A stretch of 64,000 nucleotides of DNA from Monodelphis domestica (lineage: Eukaryota; Chordata; Mammalia; Didelphimorphia; Didelphidae). The notes beneath the pieces were generated by a model. That model was not told the DNA's origin. It worked only from the letters and a program-made list of their open reading frames with translations, and ran no database searches. The stretch covers positions 228,990,872 to 229,054,871 of the forward strand of contig NC_077233.1 in assembly GCF_027887165.1 (NCBI RefSeq). The letters are read 5' to 3'. The position numbers were made by a program, and so were the translations under genes. Below are positions 15,101-23,483 of the stretch, piece by piece; position 1 is the stretch's first letter, and each line of letters starts with the position of its first letter.

Positions 15101-18100
15101 GAGCATTGAAGAGGTGCCAGAGTTCCAAGGTGTGCTTAGATATCAAAACTTTCAAAAAGGGGGAACCAAAATTTATAACTGTTTTCTGAATTATCTGAAA
15201 TATACTAGGTAAAATGCCTACTCTTTAAGGAGCATCTAAATTTTTTTTACACTTTCACATTAGGATAACAGTGAATAAGCAATTCAACTTTTTGTTCACA
15301 AAGGTAACCATGTAACATAATTTTATTTTTTTAAATAACCAAGAAACTCACACTAATGAACTAAATGATCAGAAGACTAATACATTTTGAGTGTGATATG
15401 ATGTATACCTATCACATCTTGAGTCATCTGAAAAGATTTATAATAGAAAGTGGTTTGGTTCTACACTAACACTATATTATTCACTTGGCAAAAACAAAAA
15501 ATACATGACAAATGCGCTCACATTCTTTTTCCTTCTGATTAATCTAGTAGCTACTAAAATAAGGGACATTTTCTTAAATTCTTCCAACGCTTTAAATGAA
15601 AACAATGAACATTGGAAGGGGGGACCTCTCTGAATTTTAAAAACTAACAAGAGGATACTTTAAAAACTATAAAATAGCATCATATTTCCTAATCCCTAAA
15701 ATTCTTCTATGCCTAAAGCTCCTAATTACCATATTTTAGACTAACATGTACATTTACAAACAACACAAATGAAAATACATTTACTATGAAGGCCTTTCTA
15801 TATTTTGGGAGGGAAATCTAAAATGTATGACAGTAAATCACAAAGGTCATATTTTCAAATGAAAGGAGGGTTAAATATACACTTTATAGGGTCAACAAAT
15901 GAATTAACTAGAATCTCTTACTTAAAAGGCCTAATGTTTTAATTAAGATTGCATGTGATTCAACAGAGATTAAACTGATATATTAGTGTAAATATGAAGA
16001 GAAAGCAGGAGTAAGAATCATTATAGATAATCAAATATTCTGACTAGTTGAAACCACGACCACTTTCCCCTATATTAAAAGGCTCCAGATCACTGTAATT
16101 TTTCTTAATTGTATATTGTCTCCCCCTTGTCAGTTGTCAATTATCACTGCTCCCAGTGGGCAGAACTAGAGTAGCCCTTTTCTCATTTTAAAACTGCTGC
16201 TTGTATTCTGCTGTGATGATGGAAACTAAATGGATCTTATTAGAATTATCCAAAAGAGTAAGCAGGTTTTACATGGTAATTCAAGGAGCTCTCCTATAAG
16301 TAAATTCTATTTTGGTTATCCATACTTTTTTTTGGTCTATTTCCTGATTTATGGTTCTTTTTTATTCAATGAAGTTACTCATAGCAGAATTTCAAATAAG
16401 TAAATTATTAGTGTATTTCTGGGGAATGCAAGGTAAAATGAAAGATCTTTTAAAAAAAATACTAGTCCTGTAGATTATGTTTAAGTTCACCTTTTACTGT
16501 CTCAGTGAAAATATCCATGACAATATTCAGGATATGTCAATTTCTCATTAATGTAGTGTCAAAAGTTCAGTGATTGTTGATAACTGCGTGGCATTAAAAA
16601 AAAAAAAACTTGTGTTTTTAGACATTTAAAAAAAATACAAAAAGCCCTTCAATGTCAACAGCTAACAGAATTCCAAATTTCCTCTCATCTCAACTGATAC
16701 CACAAGGAAGAATCCATTCCACAGAATGATAACTTCATAAAAGGAGGGATCTAGAGATTTGGTAACTTAGCAAAGTAAAAATGACACTAAGGGTGCACTG
16801 TGAGTTAAATATAAAAAGTGTCTTTAATAAACTTAGTTATTAAATGAGGGCACATATAAAATCTGGTTTAAGCTATAAAGCATAAATAGGATAATAGAAA
16901 ATTCACAAAGTCTGTTCACTCCTACTCACATAAGCTAATTAGGTATTTTTGCACATAATCTACAAGTTTCAGCCGCATAAATTCTGAAACTAGGTCTATT
17001 AGTTTTTATCTTAACCCAAAAGGTAAGTACTAAGTCCTTGAAACCAGCAGGGGCACCGATATCATGACCTCTTTCAGCAGCATCCAGTGATTGCTACTGA
17101 ATCCACCACACCTTCAAATAGCTGCCACGTCAGATGAGACCAGGAAATGCAATCGAGTACCCATTCTTCCAACCTAATTCATTGATTCACAATTTTCCAA
17201 CCCAAATACTTAAAACCTCTTCAACTCCGACTCTTCCCAAATGAAAATCTCCATCTATTTACTTGCATAAAGGAAACATAAAAATGTAGTGGTAAAAGTT
17301 ACGGATTGATTTCTGAAATTTTAACTAGTCAAACGGGCAAAGGCCTGCAAAGTGCAGAATCAGCTATATCTGTAATTTCACTCCCAGAACGCTGCACACA
17401 TCATTTGAGATCAACTGTGTGCCTAAACATCTATCTAGACATTTTGCAAAAAGTTTAGTTCATTTATAAAACATGCAGAAGTACTTTTGGTCGAACAAAT
17501 TAGCCTTTCCTATGAAACCTCTCCATAATTTTTCTATCTCCTTACCACCCCCATCCCACGGTCTTCTACTCAGGAAAGGTCTGGGAAAGTCACATGTATC
17601 TCGATAAGGATTACAGCCCCGAATTCGAAACTTTCTTTCCCTCTTAGGAGCCCAGATAACTAGACAGCCTTGGCATGTCTGCGGCAGAGTATTTCCAAAA
17701 TGTAACTCGAGCACCTAACCCAGGGAATACATGAAACTTGCCCTTCCCCACCTAGGCAGCCAAGCGGCCCAAAGCTGAGCCTGGTAGGAGAGGAAGCCTG
17801 AGAGCTGCTATGGATGAGACATCTTGGGAGGAACTCCGGAGAGAAAAGGGAGCCCAGGATGCCCGGGTCGCGTACAAGGGCGCCTTGGGGCCACTCCCTC
17901 CCCTCAGTCTGGGGAAGGGGCAGGGAAGTCTTTAGGGAGGGAGGCGAGGCAGCCCAAGGAAGCTCCCCACAAGCTGACCGAGGAGAGAAGTGCAAGAGGA
18001 ACCTGGGGACCAAAGCGCGAAGAAACCGCTAACCGACTGGGCTACGGGCCCCCCGCCCATCCTATGCCAGTCAGGCGAGAGAGGCTCCACAGCCACTCGG

Positions 18101-18233
18101 CGCGCCGGCAGGCCGCCCCCGGCTCCCCGGGGCCTCCCTCACCGGCGCAGGAGCGAGTTTTCCAGATCTTCAGCAGCAGGATGATGATGGCCGCCAGGTG
18201 GGACAGGTCCCCAGTCAGCCGGAAGATGTTCAT
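411..18233 (-). CDS. KDELR2: KDELR2, KDEL ER-retention receptor 2, exons 1-4 of 5 (3' end outside window)
   Basis: Seven-helix Golgi/ERGIC receptor that binds the C-terminal KDEL signal of escaped ER chaperones at acidic pH and returns them to the ER in COPI vesicles. The CDS is the join of 18143-18233, 7207-7307, 1738-1896 and 411-663, which gives residues 1-201 plus the first base of codon 202; the family length is 212. All introns seen are GT-AG and the phases close exactly. Family residues known to matter are present: R5, H12 (pH sensor), R47, D50, E117, W120, E127, R159, R169 and D193. The first residues [12 protein letters not shown] and the segment [12 protein letters not shown] identify paralogue 2 rather than KDELR1 or KDELR3. 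Intron 1 is about 10.8 kb, intron 2 about 5.3 kb, intron 3 about 1.1 kb. The last exon must lie left of position 1. Confidence 0.97.
664..1737 (-). other. KDELR2 intron 3, no feature seen
   Basis: AT-rich intron of about 1.07 kb. I recognised no repeat or RNA gene in it. Confidence 0.6.
1738..1896 (-). CDS. KDELR2: KDELR2 exon 3
   Basis: Encodes 53 full codons, residues 65-117, ending NHDFSPLE with E117 as the last codon. The acceptor is ttactttctattag and the donor GAG|gttagt. The first codon is CTT (Leu65), where the human protein as I recall it has Val. The segment [19 protein letters not shown] is the highly conserved luminal/TM region of the family. Confidence 0.97.
1897..3834 (-). other. 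KDELR2 intron 2, left part
   Basis: AT-rich intron sequence with short TACA and CA/GT runs (about 2255-2360, 2740-2765) and the CT/C tract listed separately. Nothing else recognised. Confidence 0.5.
3088..3138. repeat. (CT)n followed by poly-C microsatellite
   Basis: About 15 CT units run directly into about 20 C residues. The short open frame across it is low-complexity and not a gene. Confidence 0.95.
3835..3940 (+). repeat. MIR-like SINE fragment
   Basis: Contains the MIR/CORE pattern gggtttgaatcc, then tgtgatcatgtgcaaatcac, then aacctctc, in the order expected on the plus strand. Confidence 0.6.
3942..5750 (-). repeat. L1 LINE, 3' part, antisense
   Basis: About 1.8 kb of an old 5'-truncated L1. 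In reverse it reads the 3'UTR and the end of ORF2: the segment at 4610-4700 is the antisense of the ORF2 C-terminal region (trp-rich CWWSC and FDPAI blocks in family terms). The T-rich start near 3942 is the reversed A-tail. It lies in KDELR2 intron 2, in the same orientation as the gene. Confidence 0.75.
6120..6890 (+). repeat. L1 LINE, 3' end
   Basis: Plus-strand fragment with the ORF2 C-terminal coding remnant (CTPFDPS at about 6160), the line tggaaactgaagaattgtcc, the family phrase agtgagcagaaccagaagaa, and the 3' end ccaaggaataatgttctaaattgac near 6840. It is of an older subfamily than the copy at 7487. Confidence 0.7.
6891..7206 (-). other. KDELR2 intron 2, right end
   Basis: AT-rich sequence with a short poly-G run near 6964. 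Nothing else seen. Confidence 0.5.
7207..7307 (-). CDS. KDELR2: KDELR2 exon 2
   Basis: Two bases complete the G31 codon, then residues 32-64 follow ([20 protein letters not shown] and on to YNTSMK). R47 and D50, part of the ligand-binding polar cluster, are here. The acceptor reads tttacttctttag and the donor AAG|gtacag. The length of 101 bases keeps the frame with exons 1 and 3. Confidence 0.97.
7487..8590 (+). repeat. L1 LINE, 5'-truncated, ORF2 C-terminus and 3'UTR
   Basis: About 1.1 kb. A 159-codon open stretch at 7716-8195 reads the L1 ORF2 C-terminus: [19 protein letters not shown], then [16 protein letters not shown], then [16 protein letters not shown] and MEYYCAQ. The 3'UTR follows (aacaacatggaaataggttc at 8464). 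It lies in KDELR2 intron 1, antisense to the gene. No clear A-tail or duplicated target was found. Confidence 0.85.
8925..9060 (+). repeat. MIR-like SINE fragment
   Basis: Shows gacatggattctag, tggctgtgtgact and aaatcatttaatctcc in MIR order; diverged. Confidence 0.5.
9255..9475 (+). repeat. MIR-like SINE
   Basis: MIR/MAR pattern in order: gcatggtggaaagaatgttgga, aagcaaatcacaacctctcag, ccccatttccttgtataaaatt, then gagaattgttgtgag and aactactttgagtgct. Confidence 0.65.
9640..9790 (-). repeat. MIR-like SINE fragment, antisense
   Basis: Contains ttattttacaaataaagaaatgaaagacc, the reverse of the MIR 3' region, followed by ttgactttacccagtgt. Confidence 0.45.
10479..10682 (-). repeat. Marsupial SINE (SINE1-like) with target-site duplication
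   Basis: Near-consensus reverse copy from ttaccttctgtcttggag to cccagctgccccc. It is flanked by a perfect 16-bp direct repeat (aactttttcatttatt) at about 10460-10475 and 10684-10699, so it is a clean L1-type insertion in KDELR2 intron 1. Confidence 0.92.
10785..10885 (-). repeat. L2 LINE 3' end, antisense
   Basis: Weak antisense L2 tail: attcaataagc, then catgatgctaggcactg, then acaaaatgaaa. Confidence 0.45.
11527..11714 (-). repeat. Marsupial SINE (SINE1-like)
   Basis: Reverse copy with an approximate duplicated target (aattacattttaa before, aattacatttttaa after). More diverged than the copy at 10479. Confidence 0.8.
12270..12665 (+). repeat. MIR-like SINE split by a younger SINE
   Basis: The right part (12510-12665) has the MIR order tctgtgtgaccctaggcaagtc, ctcagcttgttcatcagt, taaatggagataagag and tgtgaggatcagat. 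The left part is short. The SINE at 12308 has jumped into it. Confidence 0.65.
12308..12508 (+). repeat. Marsupial SINE (SINE1-like) inserted in a MIR
   Basis: Plus-strand copy flanked by direct repeats tcaggaag (12301-12308 and about 12510-12517). Confidence 0.88.
12670..12800 (-). repeat. L2 LINE 3' end, antisense
   Basis: Reads ttattcactaagtgccaact, gaactgagctagg, then ggttctgtcttacttaggtgcttataatct, an antisense L2 tail. Confidence 0.5.
13260..14615 (+). repeat. L3/CR1-clade LINE, 3' part
   Basis: The distal part (14040-14615) follows the CR1/L3 3' end in order: cttgtcagaccacatct, aagagtcctggagag, agatcagctgaaagaattggga, tgtcttgaagtatttgaagg, aaaggcagaactaagaatg, tgggtgaccacttgt and tggactagatggcttct. 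The proximal part (13260-13640) reads the end of the reverse-transcriptase ORF region (ataaatataaagtcctacac). It is split by a hAT-like repeat at 13845 and probably by a decayed SINE just before it. Confidence 0.65.
13845..13990 (+). mobile_element. Non-autonomous DNA transposon (hAT-like), fragment
   Basis: Starts gcaaagatgtcaaacttgag and contains accagattaaaatgtaac and gtcaatgtgcagcctctagagg. The same repeat recurs at 32272-32452. I recall the full form as a MITE with ends like caggggtgtcaaactca, so hAT is likely but not shown here. Confidence 0.5.
14616..17849 (-). other. KDELR2 intron 1, 5' part, no feature recognised
   Basis: About 3.2 kb of mostly AT-rich unique-looking sequence leading into the CpG island. 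I see no repeat of the families above, no RNA gene and no conserved coding stretch. Confidence 0.5.
18143..18233 (-). CDS. KDELR2: KDELR2 exon 1 (coding part)
   Basis: Encodes residues 1-30 ([12 protein letters not shown] through KIWKTRSCA) plus the first base of a glycine codon. This is the first transmembrane helix and carries R5 and H12. The start codon at 18233-18231 lies in a strong Kozak context (gccgccATGa). The donor is G|gtgagg with the intron starting at 18142. The frame is open upstream for another 88 codons, but the canonical start is fixed by family length and by the conserved MN(I/L/V)FR beginning. Confidence 0.97.
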
Positions 18234-18382
18234 GGCGGCGAAGGCAGGAGCGAGCAAAGCCGGGGGCGGGCTGCGAGCGGGCGCTGCGACTGCTGGCGGG
18301 ACGAGGAAAGGACGCGGCGGCGGCGGCGGCGGTTTAGTTGCTGCCCCTAAAGAAAGCGGCGAAAATGGCGAGATGAGAGAGC

Positions 18383-18403
18383 GACGTGGCCCGGGGACGT
18401 GGC
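18383..18403. promoter_or_regulatory. Two UPR-type GACGTGGC motifs
   Basis: GACGTGGC occurs at 18383-18390 and again at 18396-18403, 13 bp apart. This is the core recognised by XBP1/ATF6-type bZIP factors (UPRE), and reverse-complemented it contains the CCACG half of an ERSE. I see no CCAAT box at the ERSE spacing. The position just upstream of the exon-1 start fits stress induction of an ER-retrieval receptor; binding is inferred. Confidence 0.5.
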
Positions 18404-18451
18404 CGACCAGCCAGCGCCGCGCCCAGTGTAGTCTGGGAAAGGAGAGCCGAT

Positions 18452-18504
18452 CCCCGCCCCTGCCCCTTTGGGCCACGCCCCCTGTGCGCCAAACCACGCC
18501 CCTT
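18452..18504. promoter_or_regulatory. Cluster of GC boxes / CACCC-type sites
   Basis: CCCCGCCCCTGCCCC at 18452-18466, CCACGCCCCCT at 18473-18483 and CCACGCCCCTT at 18494-18504 are Sp/KLF-type sites upstream of the KDELR2 start. Confidence 0.55.
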
Positions 18505-18529
18505 AAAGGGCACTTTACTCACGAAGAGG

Positions 18530-18541
18530 GCGCTTGCGCAG
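18530..18541. promoter_or_regulatory. NRF1-like site
   Basis: GCGCTTGCGCAG resembles the NRF1 palindrome TGCGCATGCGCA with one central change. It sits at the distal end of the CpG island, about 300 bp upstream of the KDELR2 start codon. Confidence 0.4.
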
Positions 18542-18739
18542 TCGAAGAGTCCAAGGAGTTCCAGCGTCTTCCGCTTTCCTTCTCTGGCTTTCTCCTGGAA
18601 TGCCAACGCTCTTTAGAGTTGAGCTGTCTGCGTTGTCATCCTTTAGGTTTTTGTGGCAGAGCAGGTCAGGAAGTCAGATATGATTCTGCTCAGAAATGGC
18701 AAGAAATTACCTGGGAGCTCTTCCACTTGTATTCCATTT

Positions 18740-18865
18740 TGCAGTGAAGAGTCTTTGTTTTTATTTATGTACTATTGTAAACTCCCTAAGGGGAGGGAAA
18801 CTTCCCAGTCTTTCACAGTGCTTTGTATAATAATCAGTGCAGGACAGGCACTTAAAATCAAATTT
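18740..18865 (+). repeat. L2 LINE 3' end
   Basis: Shows ttgtaaactccctaagggg, then tttcacagtgctttgtataataatcag, the L2 3' terminal pattern, just upstream of the KDELR2 promoter. Confidence 0.5.
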
Positions 18866-18889
18866 TTGGCTGACTTAGAAAGTACTTTA

Positions 18890-19460
18890 TTCCATGGGAA
18901 CTGGAATGAACTCCAGGAATTGATGCAGAGTGTAAGGAACAGAACCAGGAGAACAATGTACACAGAGACTGATACACTCTGGTACAATCCAATGTAATGG
19001 ACTTCTCCATTAGTGGCAATGCAGTGATCCTGAACAACCCAGAGGGATCTATGAGAACTATCCACTTTCAGAGGAAAAACAATGGGAGTAGAAACAGAAG
19101 AAAAAACAACTGCTTGAATAAATGGGTCGAAGGGATATGGTTGGGGATGTAGACTGTAAATGAACATCCTAGTGCAAAAATGCAAACACCAACAACATGG
19201 AAATAGGTTCTGATCAAGGACACATGTAATACCCAGTGGAATTGTGTGTGGGCTGTGGGAAGGGTGGGGGAAGTGGAGGGAGGGAAATAATGTGATTCTT
19301 GTAACCAAGGAATATTGTTCTAAATTGACTAAATTAATTAAAAATATATATTTCCATATTATGCATTTTTGTAAATGAATAATCTTACAGAACCAAAACC
19401 CCAAAACATATACCCAAATAAAAAAGTAATAAATCACATGTTTTCATCTGCAAAAAAAAA
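18890..19460 (+). repeat. 5'-truncated L1 with probable 3' transduction
   Basis: Starts inside the ORF2/3'UTR junction (ccatgggaactgga), runs through gacttctccattagtggcaa and the usual L1 3' end (ccaaggaatattgttctaa, 19309-19327). About 100 bp of non-L1 sequence follows (19351-19451), with AATAAA at 19428-19433 and a 9-A tract at 19452-19460. The direct repeat aaagtacttt lies on both outer sides (about 18879-18888 and 19459-19468), so the extra sequence was inserted together with the L1. Confidence 0.8.
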
Positions 19461-19846
19461 AGTACTTTGTAAGCCTTAAAGAACTATTTAAAAGAAATGT
19501 AATTAGCATGTAGGAAGAGCTATCATATGTATAATTGAGATAATATCATTTGCCTTTTCAGTGGATGTGGAGGGGCTGGATGGAGAGAATTTGGAATTCA
19601 ATTTTTTTTTTAATGAATGTTAAAGTATTAAAAAAAAGAAAATACAGGTAATATTTTTATTTATTGTTTTTTATTGACTATACCTAAGAAAGTGATGAAG
19701 AAAATGTTAATAATGCAAACTATTTTAAAAGTTTAATATTTATTTTTAAAGGAAGCCTAGCATAGAGAGATGGCTGGTGTTGAGTCAGGAAAGTCTAAGT
19801 TCAAAGAAGCGTGGTTTCTGAAAGGAAACTCTGAGACCCTCTAGTC

Positions 19847-20278
19847 CCGTGATAGTGAACCTATGGCATGAGTACCCTCTGTGGGCATGCAGCCACCCCC
19901 CCCCCAAGAGTTCTTTACTAGAAAGACAGAGGGGCTCAGGTGGAGCTGCTCCCCACCCCCTCTCCACAACTCCTGACAACATTTTTTCACATCCACACCC
20001 CTCTGCCAAGCAGCCAAAAAGGAGCACACAGCAGTTAGGTGGGTGACTCAAAGGTGACAGAGTTGAAGAGAAGCAGAGTGGTTAGGCCACTCCCCTCTAC
20101 CCTCTACACTTGGTGAAGACATTCCTCACTTCACCCACCCTTCCACCCAGAAGCCCAATGGGAGCACTTTCTCACTCCCCTGTGTGGGGTAAAGGGGGGG
20201 CCAGGGCACCCTGGCACTTGGGGGGGGGGGAATGAGAAGAAGGGCCAGCACTCCTTCCTAAAAGGTTTGCCATCACTG
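19847..20278. mobile_element. hAT MITE with 8-bp target duplication
   Basis: Ends CCGTGATAGTGAACC and GGTTTGCCATCACTG are imperfect terminal inverted repeats of the CAGTGATGG type. Flanks ctctagtc (19839-19846) and ctctaatc (20279-20286) match at 7 of 8, the target size of hAT elements. There is no transposase. A shorter copy of the same family is at 54829. Confidence 0.75.
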
Positions 20279-20286
20279 CTCTAATC

Positions 20287-20602
20287 CAAGGGTTCTTAAT
20301 CTGGGTACCTCAGACTGCTTTATTTTTACCAACTTTCAAACTGAAATTTAGCAGTCAACAAACACTTATTACACCCTTTCCATGTGTACTATACACTGTG
20401 CAAAAAGGTGGAGATACAATGCAAGATAAAAGAGTCCCTACTCTCAAGAAACTCACAATTTAATGCAGTGAGACTTGTAAACAAATAGCTGCAAACAAAA
20501 ATTATTTCCTTCATTTATAAAAAATTTTTTGAAAGTCATTTTGAGATAAGATCAATAGTATTTGCTGGTCTACCAAAGAGACCTAAAAATGGTTAAGAAT
20601 CT
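20287..20602. mobile_element. hAT-type MITE carrying an L2 fragment
   Basis: Terminal inverted repeats CAAGGGTTCTTAATC and ATGGTTAAGAATCTCTC bracket the element. It starts 9 bp after the end of the previous MITE. The middle (20350-20490) is antisense L2. A related element appears at 57222. Confidence 0.55.
20350..20490 (-). repeat. L2 LINE 3' end, antisense
   Basis: Reads caacaaacacttattacacc, tgtactatacactgtgc, gagatacaatgcaagataaaa and ctcaagaaactcacaattt, the L2 tail in reverse. Confidence 0.6.
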
Positions 20603-20609
20603 CTCATCT

Positions 20610-20808
20610 AGGGGGCAGCTGGGTTGCTCAGTGGATTGAGAGCCAGGTCTAAAGACAGGAGGTCCTGGGTTCAAATTTGACCTCAGACACTTCCCAGCTG
20701 TGTGACCCTGGGCAAGTCACTTAACCCTCATTGCCTAGCTCTTACCTCTCTTCTACCTTGGAACCAATACACAGTATTGATTCCAAGATGGAAGGTAGGG
20801 GTTTAAAA
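20610..20808 (+). repeat. Marsupial SINE (SINE1-like)
   Basis: Close to consensus. Flanked by aagaatctctcatcta and aagaatctcttattta, a target duplication with few differences. Confidence 0.9.
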
Positions 20809-20848
20809 AAATAAAAGAATCTCTTATTTAGACTAACTTCCCTCATTT

Positions 20849-21184
20849 AAAAAAATATTTAATTAATTTAGAATATTTTTCCATGGTTACATGACTTATG
20901 TTCTTTCCCTCTTCCTTCCCCCTCTGCTTCCCATAGCCAACAAGCAATTCCACTGGGTTTTACATGTGTCATTGATCAAGACCTATTTCCTTATTATTGA
21001 TATTTGCACTAGGATGATCCTTTAGGGTCTAATCATCAATCATATCTCCATCGACCCATGTGATCAAGCAGTTGTTTTTCTTCTATGTTTCTGCTCCCAC
21101 AGTTCTTCCTCTGAATGCAGATAGTGTTCTTTCTCATAAGTCCCTCAGAACTGTCCTGGATAATTGCATTGCTGCTAGTAGAGA
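20849..21184 (-). repeat. 5'-truncated L1 3' end, antisense, with target duplication
   Basis: The reverse of the young L1 3'UTR (acatgtgtcattgatcaagacc, aggatgatcctttagg). It is flanked by a perfect 15-bp direct repeat, taacttccctcattt, at 20834-20848 and 21185-21199. Confidence 0.9.
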
Positions 21185-21189
21185 TAACT

Positions 21190-21570
21190 TCCCTCATTTT
21201 ACAGATGAAGCAACTACTAATAGAGGTCTATAGTAACAACCAAAGTCATCCAGTAGTAGTTGGTGTCAAAGGCAAGATTTCACCCCAGGCTCTTGGAATC
21301 CAGAATCCAAGTTCATGTCTTGCCTCTGGGCATATACTAGCTTTGTGCTTTGAAGGATTTCACATAGCCTTTCAATGCCACAGGCTACAATTAAAGATAT
21401 TTTCTTTCCATCACAGGTCTGCAACCAGAATGGAACTCAAGAGACAATATAGTCCACCCTCTTAGTTTATAGATAAGGAAACTAAGGTCTAGGGGCCACA
21501 TTAAGTGTTAAAACTGGGATCTGTTCTTGGAAACTCCAGTAATAGTGATCTATCCACTGTATCATAGTTG
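21190..21570 (-). repeat. MIR-like fragments, antisense
   Basis: Two pieces: 21190-21320 (ccctcattttacagatgaag) and 21420-21570 (tagtttatagataaggaaact, then gttaaaactgggatc). Both are the MIR 3' region in reverse. Confidence 0.5.
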
Positions 21571-22084
21571 CTCAGTCAAAGGAATTTTTCACACTGGAAG
21601 TTTCCCAATGCTGACTAAATTCAAAAGATTAAGACCTATCCTCATCTTCCCTCAAACCATTTTAAACTTTTTTTTATTTTTTGTTTATATTTTTATTTAT
21701 TGTTTAAACTATAAACAGATTTTTTTTTCACGGAAAAGCTCCTGAACACCTAGAGCATGGACACAATTTGGCAGCCCTAGCACATGAAAAGACAAATATC
21801 CCTTTTATAATTTTAGAATTAAACATGAAATTTCTTTTGAAAATTTTTTCTTTTTTATATAATTTTGTTGCTATTTTTTTAGCTCCATCCTCCAAAAAAG
21901 ACATCCCTTATTAAGGAAAAAGATGAAAAAAGAGGAAGACAAAAAAGGTCCAGTAAAACTAATGAACATATCAAAATAGTCAAATGTTATATACCGTATT
22001 CCACACCCATGGGAAAGTTGTCTTTTTATATCACTTCTTTGGGGTTAAGCTTCATCATTATACTTTTATTATATTAGATATCCA
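21571..22084. other. No feature seen
   Basis: AT-rich stretch with long T and A runs; no repeat family recognised. Confidence 0.4.
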
Positions 22085-22315
22085 GGTGCTTCAGTGGAAA
22101 GAGCTCTGGGCATGGAGTCAGGAAGACTTGAGGTCAAATCTAATCTCCAACAACTGGGCAAATCACTTAAACTCTGTTTGCTCAACCCATGGGAGAAAGA
22201 AATGACAAGCCATTCCCATATCTTTGTCAAGAAAACCTCCTGGACATTATTAGTGTAACATGGTCCAAGAGGTCATGAAGTCAGGTACAATTAAATTAAC
22301 AACAACAACATATTT
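22085..22315 (+). repeat. MAR1-type SINE
   Basis: tRNA/CORE-like head (catggagtcaggaagacttg) followed by an RTE-like tail (aagccattcccatatctttg, gaggtcatgaagtcaggtac, ending aacaacaacaac). Confidence 0.75.
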
Positions 22316-23239
22316 AGTTGCAGTTGTTCAGTTGTGGTTATTCTTTCTGTTTACATTGATGTAGTCCTAGTGTACATTATGATTTTTACTGAATTTTCTT
22401 ACTTCACTTTGTTTCACATGCTTGGGGTAGACATCCCTCTAACTTACTATTGCGTTTGTTAACTTGGAAATAACACCGAACCACTAAAGCAGTCAGCAAA
22501 AAAACAAGTGTTTACTCAGGAAAGAGATGGTGTTCAATTTTGGCCACCAAACAGAGTCAAGTGCCTAAAATCCACACAAAGCCAAGGTCTCTGGGAACCG
22601 TATCTCTGGGAAAATGCACCACAAGAGATGATTCTCCTAAGAGTGACCTTTTATACCCTCTGGAGAACTTGGTACAGCAAGCATGTAGTAGACAGGCTCA
22701 AGCAGGCTATAAAGAGGCTGCAGCCAGCAGCTGGGGTATCTGGGAGTGGTCAACTACAATGAATTAAAAAAAAAAGGAAAGGGTCAAACCAAGAGCTGGA
22801 CTTCCAGAGAGAAGACTCCCAATACAATGGGAGAAGCTACTATGACAAATAAGGGTACTCAACATTTGACTATATCTACTAGTCCCAACCAAACTTGGGT
22901 CACCAAACATTTCAAGGTGTGTTATTTGGTCCAAAACGGGTGTGCCTGGGACTTCCTGAGTATGATTTCACAGGGGGCAGAAGCAAACTTGAAACTTGCA
23001 GAAAACCCAGTTGACAGGTTTGAGGCTTCTTATTTACCCTCAACCTGGGTTAGCCTATCTGCCAAGACCAGGATATGGCCACTGCAAATGCAACAAGTGA
23101 GAATCTGATAAAAGGTGAACACCAAAGATGGATGAGCAGCCCTGAGACAGGTTCAGCAAGCTCTAATGCTAGAGGCATTAGTTCTCCCTGAACACCCTGA
23201 GGACTTCCACCTCCTGAATGAGTAGATAATAACAATATG
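22316..23239. other. Unassigned stretch, possibly old LTR sequence
   Basis: About 0.9 kb. It contains a run of overlapping short open frames around 22508-23108, with nothing recognisable when translated. The composition hints at an old LTR fossil, but I found no paired ends. Confidence 0.3.
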
Positions 23240-23483
23240 TTCCAATGGCCAGGAAGGTGGCTGAAGTAGGTGCTCTGGAGCACTTATGCCAAGGTCACCC
23301 TGGGCCATTGCCAGTTAATCTGGTTTTTGTCTTTTTGTCTGGACTTTGATGACTCTGAAAGAGAGAGTGAGGCTGATGATAATGGTGCCACTCGGCCTCA
23401 TTTAAATCCAATTCACAAGCAAATCAAGACATCACCTGGTGATATTATTGATCCTCTTTGAAATGAAGGATGAGCAGCAACTT
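23240..23483 (+). repeat. Interspersed repeat with RTE-like 3' end
   Basis: Ends with cctcatttaaatccaattcac, aatcaagacatcacctggtg and tcctctttgaaatgaaggatgagcagcaac, a tail I recall as common in marsupial RTE-related elements. Confidence 0.5.

Larger units (their letters stand above)
17850..18620 (-). promoter_or_regulatory. KDELR2: KDELR2 CpG-island promoter and 5'UTR
   Basis: The only strongly GC- and CpG-rich stretch in the window. It covers the end of exon 1, a GCC-repeat 5'UTR (about 18234-18350) and upstream GC boxes. There is no TATA box. The transcription start cannot be fixed from sequence; it probably lies between about 18300 and 18450. Confidence 0.85.

Noticed and set aside
18042-18497. 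151-codon minus frame as the true KDELR2 exon 1 start
   Set aside because: Family length and the conserved MN(I/L/V)FR beginning place the start at 18233; the extension is low-complexity 5'UTR. Kept only as a minor observation.
17824-18747. 307-codon plus-strand open frame across the KDELR2 CpG island
   Set aside because: It runs antisense through exon 1 and the promoter and is open because of high GC content. It shows no domain and overlaps other open frames in the same stretch.
18772-19437. 221-codon minus frame
   Set aside because: Antisense of the truncated L1; the same peptide pattern recurs in the other L1 tails.
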